This document shows positions 8,285 to 17,340 of a stretch of DNA of 64,000 nt, piece after piece; the first letter of the stretch is position 1, and each line of letters begins with the position of its first letter. A program made the position numbers and the translations under genes. Below the pieces are notes generated by a model. That model saw only the letters and a program-made list of their open reading frames with translations, was not told the DNA's origin and searched no databases. Source of the DNA: a bacterium (GTDB taxonomy: Bacteria; Bacteroidota; Bacteroidia; B-17B0; Aurantibacillaceae); contig JAQSCW010000002.1 of the NCBI GenBank assembly GCA_029945625.1, positions 62,001 through 126,000 on the forward strand. The letters are read 5' to 3'.

Positions 8285-9253
8285 TTAATGCCCTACTGCG
8301 GGATATTTCAGAAACAGGTACATTACTAGAGGTGCCACAAAAAGCACCACGTAAAAAAGAAGCACCAGAATGCGTTTTACAAAACTGAGGTCCAACTTTA
8401 AATTCACTTTAAGTACCGAACTGATATGCTGCACCATGAGAGGTTCAATTACCGAGTACTCGTATTTACCGGGTTGAAGGATCCTGTATTTTTTAGGAAA
8501 GGAAAAGATGAGGCAATCGCGAATAAGCCAGTAACTTCTGTTGGGAAGATTTTCATAGTCAGTATAATAGTTGATCTTCTCCTGCCGTAAGTAGGTTCTA
8601 ATTTTTTCGTGTTTGTTTTCATTATACAATTCCAAGGCGATAAGAGCCGGAATGACGAAAAGAATGGGATTTACAGTTACCACAAAAATAAGCATCAGAG
8701 CAAGAATAGAAATGATGCCAAACACCAAACGGATTACAAAATTATCTTTAAAGAACAACGTTTCTATTAAACGGCCTCCATCTAACGGAAACAAGGGAAG
8801 GAGATTGAGGAGATTGATGAACAAAAATGTATACGAAAGCATGGTGTAGGTTTCGTTATGCAGATCTCTGTTTAGGTAATAAATGAGACAACCCAAGAGA
8901 ATGCCGGGTACCGGACCCGCTAAAATAATAAGACTAAGTTGCCACTGGCTCACCTGTTGTTTTTTTCCGGCTGTAAAGGCCCCCAAGAGAGGTACAATAA
9001 AAATCTTCACGTTTGAATAATTGAACAAACGCATTAATAAAAAATGTCCCATTTCGTGGATCACTATCACAAGAAGTACCGCGGCAATGTACACCACGTT
9101 GCGTTCAAACAGGAAATAGAATAAAAGAGCATAAATAAAAAGACTCACAAGAGACCTTATCAACGCATTTTCATTCTTCTCAATCACGATCGGTTTAGTA
9201 GGAAAGCCGGCGGAGGAAGATTCGGTGGGTATGGAATCAATTTGTTCGTTCAA
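8285..9253 (-). CDS. Site-2 protease family (M50) membrane metalloprotease
   Basis: The protein has the two intramembrane zinc motifs of S2P-like proteases: HEMGH (residues 66-70 from the start chosen here) and NLLPLFPLDGGR (Asp at about 158). Between them is the GxxxN/P-like region (ILAGPVPGILLG). About six hydrophobic segments are visible. It probably cleaves membrane-embedded substrates such as anti-sigma factors; no such gene adjoins. I choose TTG at 9253, which overlaps the end of ctaA by 17 nt. A longer ATG start at 9379 would lie deep inside ctaA in another frame and adds an implausible Cys-rich leader. The overlap suggests translational coupling with ctaA. Confidence 0.8.
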   Translation of the reverse strand: MNEQIDSIPTESSSAGFPTKPIVIEKNENALIRSLVSLFIYALLFYFLFERNVVYIAAVLLVIVIHEMGHFLLMRLFNYSNVKIFIVPLLGAFTAGKKQQVSQWQLSLIILAGPVPGILLGCLIYYLNRDLHNETYTMLSYTFLFINLLNLLPLFPLDGGRLIETLFFKDNFVIRLVFGIISILALMLIFVVTVNPILFVIPALIALELYNENKHEKIRTYLRQEKINYYTDYENLPNRSYWLIRDCLIFSFPKKYRILQPGKYEYSVIEPLMVQHISSVLKVNLKLDLSFVKRILVLLFYVVLFVAPLVMYLFLKYPAVGH

Positions 9254-10319
9254 GGGATTTGGAAGTATTATTAAATAGATGAAACAATAAAAAAATGGAA
9301 CTGCCAAACAAAAAGAAAGCCCCTGTTTGATGCATTGCGCCCAGTACAACCGGCACATTATAGAGCAGTGTAAGCACACCCAAAATGAATTGCACCGTAA
9401 CTCCGTAGATCAATAAGGTGATGCCCTGCTCTTGTGTTTTTGTGACTCCCGTCTTATTAGAATGCGCCCATAGGATCATCAACACAACAACCAGTACAAC
9501 AGCAAGCATCCGATGCACAAATTGAATACCACTGGCGTTTTCAAGTATATTCTGCAAGAAAGTACCTTTCATAGTCACCTGATCAGCCATCCATTGATCC
9601 CCCATTTTTGGCCAGGTATTAAAAATGTGGCCCGGACGAATATGCGCCGCGTCTCCCTCCACATAACCTGCTGTGAAGGCGCCGTAAATAATTTGAAGAA
9701 TAAGTAGGAAAAAGAAAGTAACGGAAATACCCTTCAATTTGAGAGGAACTTTCTGCATGACGTCTTGTTTAGGGTAGATCAATTGCAACGCAAACCAAAA
9801 TGTAAAAGCAAACAATGTAAATGCGCTCATGAGGTGAGTGGCCAAACGGTAATGACTCACCGCAGGCTGTTTTTGAAGTCCGCTGTATACCATCCACCAA
9901 CCAATAACTGCTTGCAAGGCACCCATTACAAATAAAAGAACAAATGACGGCCACATGTTCTTTTTAATCTTGCCTTTGATTAAAAAATACACAAAACCTA
10001 GCGCGAATACATACATCATCGTACGTCCGATCATGCGATGAATGTATTCCCACCAAAAAATGGGCTTAAATTCTTCGAGGCTCATGGAGTAGTTTATCTT
10101 TTCAAACTCAGGACTCTGTTGGTACTTGGCAAACCGTTGCTGCCACATATCTTCATTCAGCGGAGGCACTGAGCCCATAAAACTCCAGTCGGTTATCGAT
10201 AAACCTGAATGAGTGAGTCGGATAAGGCCGCCCACCAGCACCATGATATAGATGAGCAAACAACCGGCAAGGAGCCAGTAGATCATTGCTTTGTGTTCAG
10301 ATTTAGAGATCAAGTTCAT
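9237..10319 (-). CDS. ctaA: Heme A synthase (COX15/CtaA family)
   Basis: This 360-residue eight-helix membrane protein oxidises heme O to heme A for cytochrome c oxidase. Family marks are the opening GGLIRLTHSGLSITDW and the four heme-ligand-type histidines: EYIHR (about H94), ATHLMSA (about H162), QFVHRML (about H269) and HQTGAF (about H330). The extended loop after helix 1 (WQQRFAKYQQSPEF) is typical of the COX15 type rather than the shorter Bacillus CtaA. A start five codons earlier (TTG at 10334) overlaps the TTTG of the -7 box, so ATG at 10319 is preferred. The downstream protease gene overlaps its stop. No ctaB or oxidase genes are in the window. Confidence 0.93.
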   Translation of the reverse strand: MNLISKSEHKAMIYWLLAGCLLIYIMVLVGGLIRLTHSGLSITDWSFMGSVPPLNEDMWQQRFAKYQQSPEFEKINYSMSLEEFKPIFWWEYIHRMIGRTMMYVFALGFVYFLIKGKIKKNMWPSFVLLFVMGALQAVIGWWMVYSGLQKQPAVSHYRLATHLMSAFTLFAFTFWFALQLIYPKQDVMQKVPLKLKGISVTFFFLLILQIIYGAFTAGYVEGDAAHIRPGHIFNTWPKMGDQWMADQVTMKGTFLQNILENASGIQFVHRMLAVVLVVVLMILWAHSNKTGVTKTQEQGITLLIYGVTVQFILGVLTLLYNVPVVLGAMHQTGAFFLFGSSIFLLFHLFNNTSKSLERTN

Positions 10320-10331
10320 GTTAGCAGCCCG

Positions 10332-10339
10332 CAAATTTA
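10332..10339 (-). promoter_or_regulatory. -7 box of ctaA promoter
   Basis: Minus-strand TAAATTTG fits TAnnTTTG. It ends 12 nt before the ATG at 10319, so the leader would be only about 6 nt. Confidence 0.5.
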
Positions 10340-10498
10340 GGAGAATTTGTTGGTTTTTGCGATCTTAAAAGATGGAAAATGACCATTTATTCCCTTTTAA
10401 AACTTACCAAGAGGATATTTCGAAAAAATTGAGCCCCCACCGTCCCTTAGTGAGATACCGGTTGATGTCTTATAAGAAACGCCATACAATGGAACCAC

Positions 10499-10539
10499 AA
10501 AAAACAGCAGACAAATCCTCCCGTCGCCTCTGCTTTTTT
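10499..10539 (+). terminator. Possible hairpin with T-run upstream of the hybrid kinase
   Basis: The 387-nt gap between ctaA and the kinase holds one structured element: AGCAGA (10506-10511) pairs with TCTGCT (10529-10534), extended by an A-run and followed by TTTTT. It could be an attenuator or the end of a short transcript. Nothing else convincing is seen in this gap. Confidence 0.35.
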
Positions 10540-10706
10540 AATTCCCCTTACCTTCGTACTTTTACAACGTATAAGCAGTAAATGGGGTTTTTGATTCAGT
10601 GTAAAGCACCAAAGAAAATAAATAGTGAATAGCGCCTTTGAATTTTTTTGTCGCATAAAGATGTGACGAACAACTGAACTAGAGGCGGGCGGATGGTGAG
10701 TAGTAC

Positions 10707-13622
10707 ATGGAAAGTAGGATGAGTTTGGAAGACAGAAATAAAAGTGATTTAAGGAAGGAACTGCAGGATCTGCGAAAAAAACACGATGCACTGCTTCTTG
10801 CAAATACCACACTAAGCCAACAGCATGATGACGCTTCGGCACTGTTGCGAAAAAACCGGGATGAAATCCGCGACGTACAGCGATTTGGCGCAATAGGTAT
10901 CTGGCGCGAAAATAATACAGGCACGCAAGTTAGTTGGTCTGAAGAACTTTATTCAATTTATGGATTCAGTCCCGGATCCCTTCCCCTAGCACTTTCCCAG
11001 CTTAGTAAAATTTTTTGTCCCGGATACTGGGATCTCTTTAAAGCAGCTCTTTGCGGCACCAGTAAACCGGCCGATTCGTATGAGCTTGAACTTGAGATCA
11101 TGCATCAGGAGGGTAGTAAACGTTGGATCAGCGTGAGAGGCAAAACTACATTCACTCGTAATGGGGATGTTATCGAACAAATGGGTGTGGTAAAAGATAT
11201 TACCTCAAACAAAATCCTTGAAATCGAACTAAAAAAAGCAAGAGAAGAGATTCGCGAAAATGAGAAACGTTTTAAAGACCTTGCCGGAAGTTCGGGAGAC
11301 TGGTTTTGGGAAGTAGATGAAAAAGGTAAGTATACCTATAGCTCTTCCAAAGCGAATGACTTTCTGGGCTTAAGGAATGAGGAAATAATAGGGAAAACTC
11401 CCTTTGATTTTATGCCTGCTGAGGAAGCAAAACGAGTGGCTGCTATTTTTTCGAAAATCTCAGCCACTAAATCGCCAATATTAAATCTTGAGAATTGGAA
11501 TACAAATAATAAGAAAAAGGAACTGCGGTGTTTACTCACCAATGGGGTTCCACTTCTTGATGAGAAGGGCCATTTGAAAGGCTATCGCGGCATCGACAAG
11601 GACATCACGGATATTAAATTAACTGAACTTGCGCTAAAAGAAAAAAATGAAGAATACCTGGCCATCAATGAAACCCTAAAAGAAACTAATCTGGAACTAA
11701 TAAATGCAAAAGAAAAGGCCGAAGAAAGTGAATTCCGATTAGAACTTGCAACCAGTTCGGGGCAGTTGGGGATCTGGGATTGGGACGTAAAGAACAACAT
11801 TATGCTCTGGAACGAGCGGATGTTTGAACTCTACGGCAGTAAAAAAGATCAATTCCCAAATAACGATGATGCATGGGTAAATGGGCTGCACCCTGAAGAT
11901 AAACAAAGGGCCATCGAGGAATCCACTCGCGCATTAAACGGTGGAAAGGATTTTGATACGACGTTTAGAGTGCTGCATCCAAATGGCAACATTCTGTACC
12001 TCAAAGCAAGCGGAAGTGTAATTAGAGATAGTGAAGGAACTGCTGTACGCATGATAGGAATCAACAGCGATATTACCGAGCGTAAAGAAGCTGAAGAATC
12101 ATTGCAAAAACAAAATAATTTATTCGATACACTTCTCAGAAATCTCGAAATGGGTGTTTACATGATTGAGGCCCCATCGGGAAAACCTTTATTGGCAAAT
12201 GCTGCATCATTTAAAATATTAGGGCGTGACATGATGCCGCCCTCAAGCACTGAAACAATAAGCCAATGGTTTAATCTGTTAAAAACTGATACACTCGAAC
12301 CCTACCCCAATGAAGAATTACCAATTGTAGTCGCCATGAAGGGGATCACAAAACGAGTAGACGATATGGTTGTTGTGAGACCTGATGGTACTAAAATAGA
12401 TGTAGAGGTTTTTGGTTCACCTATCACCGACCAAAAAGGTAACATTTGGGCAAGTGTGGTGACCTTTCACGACATCACCGACCGCAAACGAGCAGAAAAG
12501 GCCTATGTTCAAAATCAGAGATTAAGTACCATTGGAGAAATGGCCGCTTCTGTTGCTCACGATTTTAATAATTCACTTCAAGCCATGTCGGGCAATATTG
12601 ATGTTGTTAAATTGAAGACCCAACTGCCCGAAAGTATTATCAAGTACTTAAACAATATTGAGTCATTGATTACCGACGTGGCAAGCAGGGTTCGATCTCT
12701 TCAGCGATTTGGGGACACTTCACATGAAAGAAAAGACCTTCAAGCAGTTGATCTGAATGCCATCATAATTGAAAGTATCACGCAAACGCGTCCTTTATGG
12801 AAAGATAGTCCCGAAAAAAATGGGATGACGATTGATATTAAGACGCAATTAGGCGAGATCATGAAGATCACCGGCAATGAAGGGGAACTAAAAACTTCTT
12901 TTCTGAATATCCTCAAGAATAGCATTGAAGCTATGCCAAAAGGTGGTACCATTAGCATTACTTCAGGAATAAAACACAAAAAAGTAGTATTGACTATTAG
13001 CGATACCGGCATTGGGATGAACGAAGAAACCAAAACTAAGTTATTTCATCCCTTTTATACTACAAAGGGATTTGATGCAGGAAGAGGACTCGGAATGAGT
13101 AGCGTGTACACGATTTTTCGTGAAATGGGAGGCGACATTTCTGTTAAATTCTCCGAACCGGGGAAAGGAACCGTAATTGAACTGGTTTTTCCCATTACCA
13201 TGCAGGAGGAAAAAATAAAGGATCAAGAAATAAAGAAAAGAACTCCGAACGAGAAAATTAAGTTGAAGGTCTTGTGGGTTGAAGATGATGATACCATCAG
13301 AGAGAATGCCTCCACCATTGTGCAAGAACTGCTTGGTCATACCTGTGATACTGCAAATAGCGGGAAGACAGCTTTGAAATTACTTAAGAAAAACAGTTAC
13401 GATCTCGTCATTACCGATATTGGTATGCCGGATATGAGCGGCTGGGAACTTGCAGGGGTGATCAATTCCATGTTTCACGGAAACTTGCCAATCGCCATCG
13501 TAAGCGGATGGCAGGTAGAAGAAAGTAAGAAAAAAGAATATGGGGTGAAATATGTATTAGGAAAACCTTTTTCCATGAAAGCGGTTGAGACACTCTTCGC
13601 CAATCTAAAGTCCGGAAAATAG
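10707..13622 (+). CDS. Multi-PAS hybrid histidine kinase with C-terminal receiver domain
   Basis: A 971-residue soluble signalling protein. In order: an N-terminal coiled coil (about 5-55); PAS 1 (about 57-165); PAS 2 (about 188-305); a coiled linker; PAS 3 (about 345-460); PAS 4 (about 470-595); a HisKA-like helix with phospho-acceptor H618 in VAHDFNNSL; a HATPase domain with N738, D766 (DTGIG) and GRGLGMS (792-798); and a receiver domain (about 853-968) with acidic pocket E859/D860/D861, phospho-acceptor D904 (VITDIGMPD) and K953. No transmembrane segment or DNA-binding output is seen, so it likely senses a cytoplasmic cue and passes phosphate onward through its own receiver. No partner regulator is adjacent. 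M1 or M5 may start translation. Confidence 0.93.
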   Translation: MESRMSLEDRNKSDLRKELQDLRKKHDALLLANTTLSQQHDDASALLRKNRDEIRDVQRFGAIGIWRENNTGTQVSWSEELYSIYGFSPGSLPLALSQLSKIFCPGYWDLFKAALCGTSKPADSYELELEIMHQEGSKRWISVRGKTTFTRNGDVIEQMGVVKDITSNKILEIELKKAREEIRENEKRFKDLAGSSGDWFWEVDEKGKYTYSSSKANDFLGLRNEEIIGKTPFDFMPAEEAKRVAAIFSKISATKSPILNLENWNTNNKKKELRCLLTNGVPLLDEKGHLKGYRGIDKDITDIKLTELALKEKNEEYLAINETLKETNLELINAKEKAEESEFRLELATSSGQLGIWDWDVKNNIMLWNERMFELYGSKKDQFPNNDDAWVNGLHPEDKQRAIEESTRALNGGKDFDTTFRVLHPNGNILYLKASGSVIRDSEGTAVRMIGINSDITERKEAEESLQKQNNLFDTLLRNLEMGVYMIEAPSGKPLLANAASFKILGRDMMPPSSTETISQWFNLLKTDTLEPYPNEELPIVVAMKGITKRVDDMVVVRPDGTKIDVEVFGSPITDQKGNIWASVVTFHDITDRKRAEKAYVQNQRLSTIGEMAASVAHDFNNSLQAMSGNIDVVKLKTQLPESIIKYLNNIESLITDVASRVRSLQRFGDTSHERKDLQAVDLNAIIIESITQTRPLWKDSPEKNGMTIDIKTQLGEIMKITGNEGELKTSFLNILKNSIEAMPKGGTISITSGIKHKKVVLTISDTGIGMNEETKTKLFHPFYTTKGFDAGRGLGMSSVYTIFREMGGDISVKFSEPGKGTVIELVFPITMQEEKIKDQEIKKRTPNEKIKLKVLWVEDDDTIRENASTIVQELLGHTCDTANSGKTALKLLKKNSYDLVITDIGMPDMSGWELAGVINSMFHGNLPIAIVSGWQVEESKKKEYGVKYVLGKPFSMKAVETLFANLKSGK

Positions 13623-13709
13623 ATCTTAATTTTATTTCCTTTGGTAGATCACCGGCATTTTCATTTTCGAGCGCAGACTGGTCAACGCCTCGCAAATTTT
13701 TAAAAGCGT

Positions 13710-15206
13710 TTATTTTACTTCGATGGCCCCCACGCTGATACTAGTGGTATTGCGTGAAATCGCGTTAAGATCCAACGGAAATTTGAGGGCATCGGCAGTT
13801 GCATTGGCATGAACGAATCCCTTCACCCTGTTTTCTGAACTTAGGGGTTCAAAGTCATACTTATCCACATCTTTATAATTGAGCGACGTATTTTTGTCGG
13901 CCCGTACATTAATATAATTGGCGGTACTCACGTCATTCGTTGTTTTAAGCCAAGAGTTGCTGAAAGAATAAACCGGCTTATACAGTGGATCATCCTTAAT
14001 ATCTATATTTACTTCATTGCTGAGTTTTCCATCAATAATACAATTACCAAAATAAGCGTTTAGGGGTACTATCTGACTGGTACTGTAATTATTCAGATTT
14101 AAAGTGGGTTTTTCCCGTGGCTTGCTTTTATTCCAAAAGTTTGAGAAGGTACAATGAATGAATGAATAAGCTCCTCCCAGAGCAATATTTACGCTATGCT
14201 CCTGACAATTACTAATAATGGTATTGCCGGCAAACACTTTAAAATACAAACAATACAAGCCCCATTTACTCATGTTCTGGATCTTTGTATTTGTTAACGT
14301 TAATTGCCACTTCTTTTGTGTGGTGTCTTCGCCCATAAATTCACATTGAACACCTATGAAGCCATTCTTAATGATAGCATAATCAATTACATTATTATCG
14401 CTTCCTTCATTGATCCAAATCCTGTCCCACTGCCCGGGTTCATCCGCCCAGTCTTTTTCGCGCCTGGCCCCCTGAAATATTACTTCCTGATTTTTTTTAC
14501 CCAACACTTGCAGTTGCCCTCCGGCAAATACCCAAAGACCTGCTTTGTAATTTAAATAAACCTTGGTGTTTTCTTGAATTTTAAGTTTCTGCCCTTCATC
14601 CACCACGAGGTAATTATAAATCACGTGTGGTTTGTCGTTTTTCCATACAAATTCGTCACCCACTTTAGTATAGGAATTGGGCACTGCATTGGCAACCGAG
14701 TAGGCAAAATAGGTCCCGTCTTTAAAATGAATGGCACTGTCGGGCCGATGGTAGTAAGCATCTTGCCCCCACGCCTCTAAAGGTAATTTCTGTTGGTTGC
14801 CATTTACCTGAAACATAAGCGCATCGCTGATAATCACCGGGGAGTTACTGTTTGTAGGATCTACATTCACTTGCACAAATACATACATGCTATCGTTCGG
14901 CGCAATCTCCAAATCGCTCCACGAAGAGCCGGGAACGCCATCTACATTAATTTTAAATGCGGAAGCAGAGCCGCCTTGCAAAGTGATGGACGAAATTTTT
15001 ATGATTTTGTTGTGTTTATTTCGGATTCTGAAATTCTGGGTGGCTGAACCTATCTTTGTAAATACGGTATCAAACAAAATTGAGTCCTGCGAAAACTCCA
15101 GCATGGCACTAGCATCCGTGATTACTTGATCTTTTTTGCAGGAAAATAAGCTTCCTAAACTGAAAGTGAGAACAAATAGGAAGGCTATTTTTAAAACAAA
15201 TTTCAC
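13710..15206 (-). CDS. Lipoprotein with right-handed beta-helix-like region
   Basis: A 498-residue predicted lipoprotein. The signal peptide KFVLKIAFLFVLTFSLG leads to the lipobox SLFSC (C23), followed by KKDQ. Residues about 35-160 look like a beta-sandwich of the choice-of-anchor type (LFDTVFTKIGSATQNFRIRN). The rest has repeating short beta-strand turns (VIFQGARREKDW, NNVIDYAIIKNGFIGVQ, NTIISNCQEHSVNIALGGA), as in right-handed parallel beta-helices that often bind or process polysaccharide. GTG at 15206 is chosen because a -7 box sits 6 nt upstream; longer starts would place that promoter inside the gene. It follows the membrane protein and glycosyltransferase genes on the same strand. Function is unknown. 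Confidence 0.8.
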   Translation of the reverse strand: MKFVLKIAFLFVLTFSLGSLFSCKKDQVITDASAMLEFSQDSILFDTVFTKIGSATQNFRIRNKHNKIIKISSITLQGGSASAFKINVDGVPGSSWSDLEIAPNDSMYVFVQVNVDPTNSNSPVIISDALMFQVNGNQQKLPLEAWGQDAYYHRPDSAIHFKDGTYFAYSVANAVPNSYTKVGDEFVWKNDKPHVIYNYLVVDEGQKLKIQENTKVYLNYKAGLWVFAGGQLQVLGKKNQEVIFQGARREKDWADEPGQWDRIWINEGSDNNVIDYAIIKNGFIGVQCEFMGEDTTQKKWQLTLTNTKIQNMSKWGLYCLYFKVFAGNTIISNCQEHSVNIALGGAYSFIHCTFSNFWNKSKPREKPTLNLNNYSTSQIVPLNAYFGNCIIDGKLSNEVNIDIKDDPLYKPVYSFSNSWLKTTNDVSTANYINVRADKNTSLNYKDVDKYDFEPLSSENRVKGFVHANATADALKFPLDLNAISRNTTSISVGAIEVK

Positions 15207-15212
15207 AGGCCG

Positions 15213-15220
15213 CAAATATA
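15213..15220 (-). promoter_or_regulatory. -7 box placed 6 nt before the lipoprotein GTG
   Basis: Minus-strand TATATTTG is a full match to TAnnTTTG. Only 6 nt separate it from GTG 15206, so the transcript should begin at or next to the start codon. Confidence 0.6.
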
Positions 15221-15320
15221 CAACGGATAAATTAGTTTTAAAGTATAACAATTTCCAAAAAAAAGGAGGTGAACACAACATCTTTCCGCTAATTCTCATT
15301 CCCAAAATCAGTTCATTTGC

Positions 15321-15917
15321 TCACATAAGCAGAACGCAAAGTAGGGTCATCGAATTCACTATTGTTAATCCCGATAAAGAATATTCATTCTCGTTAAGAT
15401 TATACCCTATGCCAATAAGCATGATTACCGATATAAAAATAGAAAGGAAGAGTATGGGACTTGCCGAAAAAATCCGGTACGTGTCGGCGGAGCCTTCAAA
15501 TGAACCTTTAATGTCTTTTGCTAAGAGGAAGTCCTTACCCACTTCAAAAACCCCTAGTTTAGGGGGAGCTTTCACATAATCGTCGACAATGAATTTATAC
15601 GTTTGGCCATGCAAACAACTCATGTCTACTTCTGCTAAAATGGGAGTGCCGTCTCCCTTAGCCTCCTGTCCAAAAATTCCATTCACATTTTCAGAATAGT
15701 GCGTTTGGTAATTACAAGGCCCGAAGTAGCAAAACAGCAATTCACAGTAAATGAAAAAGCAACCCACGTTAAAAATATTCTGCAGTTTGTAGGAGAGCGA
15801 ACTCTTTAATTTTACTAACCTGCGACGTTCCTTTTCCTTTTTGAACGCAATTACATTTGCTACTTCCTCCGGACTTAACGGGGTGCGCCGCGGTCGTTTA
15901 TGCTGATCGGGCGCCAT
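15321..15917 (-). CDS. Unknown membrane protein
   Basis: A 198-residue protein with no family I recognise. It has a basic N-terminus (HKRPRRTPLSPEE, then KKEKERRRLVKLK), one hydrophobic segment at about 45-66 with several Cys (CFFIYCELLFCYFG), an exported-looking middle domain (about 70-145, including DMSCLHGQTYKFIVDDYVK), and two closing hydrophobic segments (about 150-170 and 178-198). It begins 5 nt after the GT2 gene stop, so both are probably translated from one mRNA, and it may help the glycosyltransferase at the membrane. That link is inference from position only. Confidence 0.7.
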   Translation of the reverse strand: MAPDQHKRPRRTPLSPEEVANVIAFKKEKERRRLVKLKSSLSYKLQNIFNVGCFFIYCELLFCYFGPCNYQTHYSENVNGIFGQEAKGDGTPILAEVDMSCLHGQTYKFIVDDYVKAPPKLGVFEVGKDFLLAKDIKGSFEGSADTYRIFSASPILFLSIFISVIMLIGIGYNLNENEYSLSGLTIVNSMTLLCVLLM

Positions 15918-15922
15918 GGGTA

Positions 15923-16876
15923 TTACTTAATTGTTTTATCGATCAGATACTGATTACGGATAGAACTGTTACGAAGAACGAGTTCACCGAGGAACCCGGC
16001 TAAAAACATCATACTTCCAATTACCATGCAGGTTAAAGAAATGTAAAAAGACGGGCGCTCTGTTAGGAGGCGTGCCGGATGATGGTTAAGTGTTGCCCAT
16101 ATCTTAAAGGCTCCCAGGTAAAATGCAAAACCAAATCCCAGCACAAACACCAGTGTACCCACCAGACCAAAAAAATGCATGGGCCGTTTCCCGAATTTTG
16201 AAAAAAAAGTAATCGTCAGCAGATCAAGAAAACCATTTATGAAGCGGCTCCATCCAAACTTACTCATGCCATATTTTCGCGCTTGGTGATGCACAATCTT
16301 CTCACCAATCTTATCAAAGCCGGCCGCTTTTGCCATAACGGGAATAAAGCGATGCATTTCGCCATAAATCTCGATGCTTTTCACCACTTGTTTTTTATAG
16401 GCCTTAAGTCCGCAATTCATATCATGAAGCGGAATGCCGCTAATTTTGCGGTTGGCAAAATTATAGAATTTCGAAGGTAGGTTTTTGCTGAGGGCACTGT
16501 CGTACCGTTTCTTCTTCCAGCCACTCACCAAATCGTAATCATCTACACTAATCATTTTGTAGAGCTCCGGAATTTCATCGGGACTATCCTGCAGGTCAGC
16601 ATCCATGGTAATCACCACATCGCCCTGCGCCATGTCGAAGCCCATGTGCAAAGCGGGAGATTTGCCGTAATTGCGACGGAACTTAATCCCCTTCACATGT
16701 GGATTTTTTGCTGAAAGTTGTTCAATAACCGCCCAGGACCCGTCTCTACTTCCATCATCTACAAAAATAAGTTCATACGTGTAGCCATTTTCCTCCATTA
16801 CACGCACAATCCAATCGTGTAATTCGGGCAATGACTCTTGTTCGTTCAATAAAGGGATAACTAAAGATAAGTTCAT
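15923..16876 (-). CDS. GT2-family membrane glycosyltransferase (DPM1/GtrB-like)
   Basis: The 317-residue protein has a GT-A catalytic domain (about 1-230) with nucleotide-sugar motifs VDDGSRDGS (D40, D41) and MDADLQDSP (DAD at 92-94). Two C-terminal transmembrane helices follow (about 235-258 and 280-305). This is the architecture of enzymes that load a sugar onto polyprenyl phosphate, such as GtrB, ArnC or DPM1 relatives. The conserved RKYGMSKFGWSRF before the helices is a family mark. The likely product is a polyprenyl-phosphate-linked sugar used outside the membrane. It leads a same-strand set with an unknown membrane protein. A -7 box lies 17 nt upstream, divergent from ffs. Confidence 0.9.
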   Translation of the reverse strand: MNLSLVIPLLNEQESLPELHDWIVRVMEENGYTYELIFVDDGSRDGSWAVIEQLSAKNPHVKGIKFRRNYGKSPALHMGFDMAQGDVVITMDADLQDSPDEIPELYKMISVDDYDLVSGWKKKRYDSALSKNLPSKFYNFANRKISGIPLHDMNCGLKAYKKQVVKSIEIYGEMHRFIPVMAKAAGFDKIGEKIVHHQARKYGMSKFGWSRFINGFLDLLTITFFSKFGKRPMHFFGLVGTLVFVLGFGFAFYLGAFKIWATLNHHPARLLTERPSFYISLTCMVIGSMMFLAGFLGELVLRNSSIRNQYLIDKTIK

Positions 16877-16893
16877 AGGAGGTATTTTTGCTT

Positions 16894-16901
16894 CAAAAGT
16901 A
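16894..16901 (-). promoter_or_regulatory. -7 box of the GT2 gene
   Basis: Minus-strand TACTTTTG matches TAnnTTTG. A TTG lies 18 nt further upstream, close to the -33 spacing rule. Confidence 0.5.
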
Positions 16902-17023
16902 CTTGTTTAGTAACGAATCCAACAGTTCAAATACCAAATATGAAACCTACTAAAATGTACACACAGCAAGGTTCTTGAATTTTACAAATTTTGCAAAATT
17001 AATCGTAAAATAAAAATTATTGT

Positions 17024-17031
17024 TACTTTTG
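17024..17031 (+). promoter_or_regulatory. -7 box of ffs
   Basis: TACTTTTG lies 4-5 nt before the first base of the outer SRP RNA stem, which fits the expected start of transcription. Confidence 0.55.
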
Positions 17032-17033
17032 CA

Positions 17034-17138
17034 GCGGGTAAGTCTTTCACGACCAGCTCCTGCTGAATCCCCCAGGCCGGGAACGGAGCAAGGGTGAGCG
17101 GTTGAGCGGTGCGATGGAAGTAGCTTACCCATTTTTTA
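17034..17138 (+). ncRNA. ffs: Signal recognition particle RNA, small bacterial type (4.5S)
   Basis: The segment folds end to end: GGGTAAG (17036-17042) pairs with CTTACCC (17124-17130), followed by a T-run (17132-17137) that ends transcription. The middle holds the conserved SRP tip: CCCCCAGGCCGGGAACGGAG, then CAAGGGTGAGC, with the asymmetric loop bases that bind Ffh. Length of about 100 nt matches small bacterial SRP RNA. It has its own -7 box. The product, with Ffh, targets nascent membrane proteins to SecYEG. Recognition is from the conserved tip and closing stem; a covariance-model search was not possible. Confidence 0.87.
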
Positions 17139-17340
17139 TTTCCCTTACTTTGCCAATTCGATGCCCCATTTTGATCATTCACTCAGCGAAATGGGGGTTT
17201 CACTCAAAAATTTGCAGATTTTAACAATACCGCATGGCGGTTTGGGACAAATGTTATAAATTTGTTCAAACAATTAACATTTTCGCTATAGGATAGACAT
17301 TTACCAGCACAACGACCACATTTAAAGCAGGTAAAAAACT

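Noticed and set aside
9254-9379. N-terminal extension of the site-2 protease to ATG 9379
   Set aside because: The extension lies within ctaA in another frame and gives a Cys-rich leader that fits no S2P protein; TTG 9253 is better.
10320-10334. TTG 10334 as ctaA start
   Set aside because: The codon is part of the TTTG of the -7 promoter box, so it would not be transcribed in full.
10372-10581. 69-codon frame between ctaA and the hybrid kinase
   Set aside because: It crosses the hairpin at 10499-10539, has no recognisable motif and sits in a normal intergenic gap.
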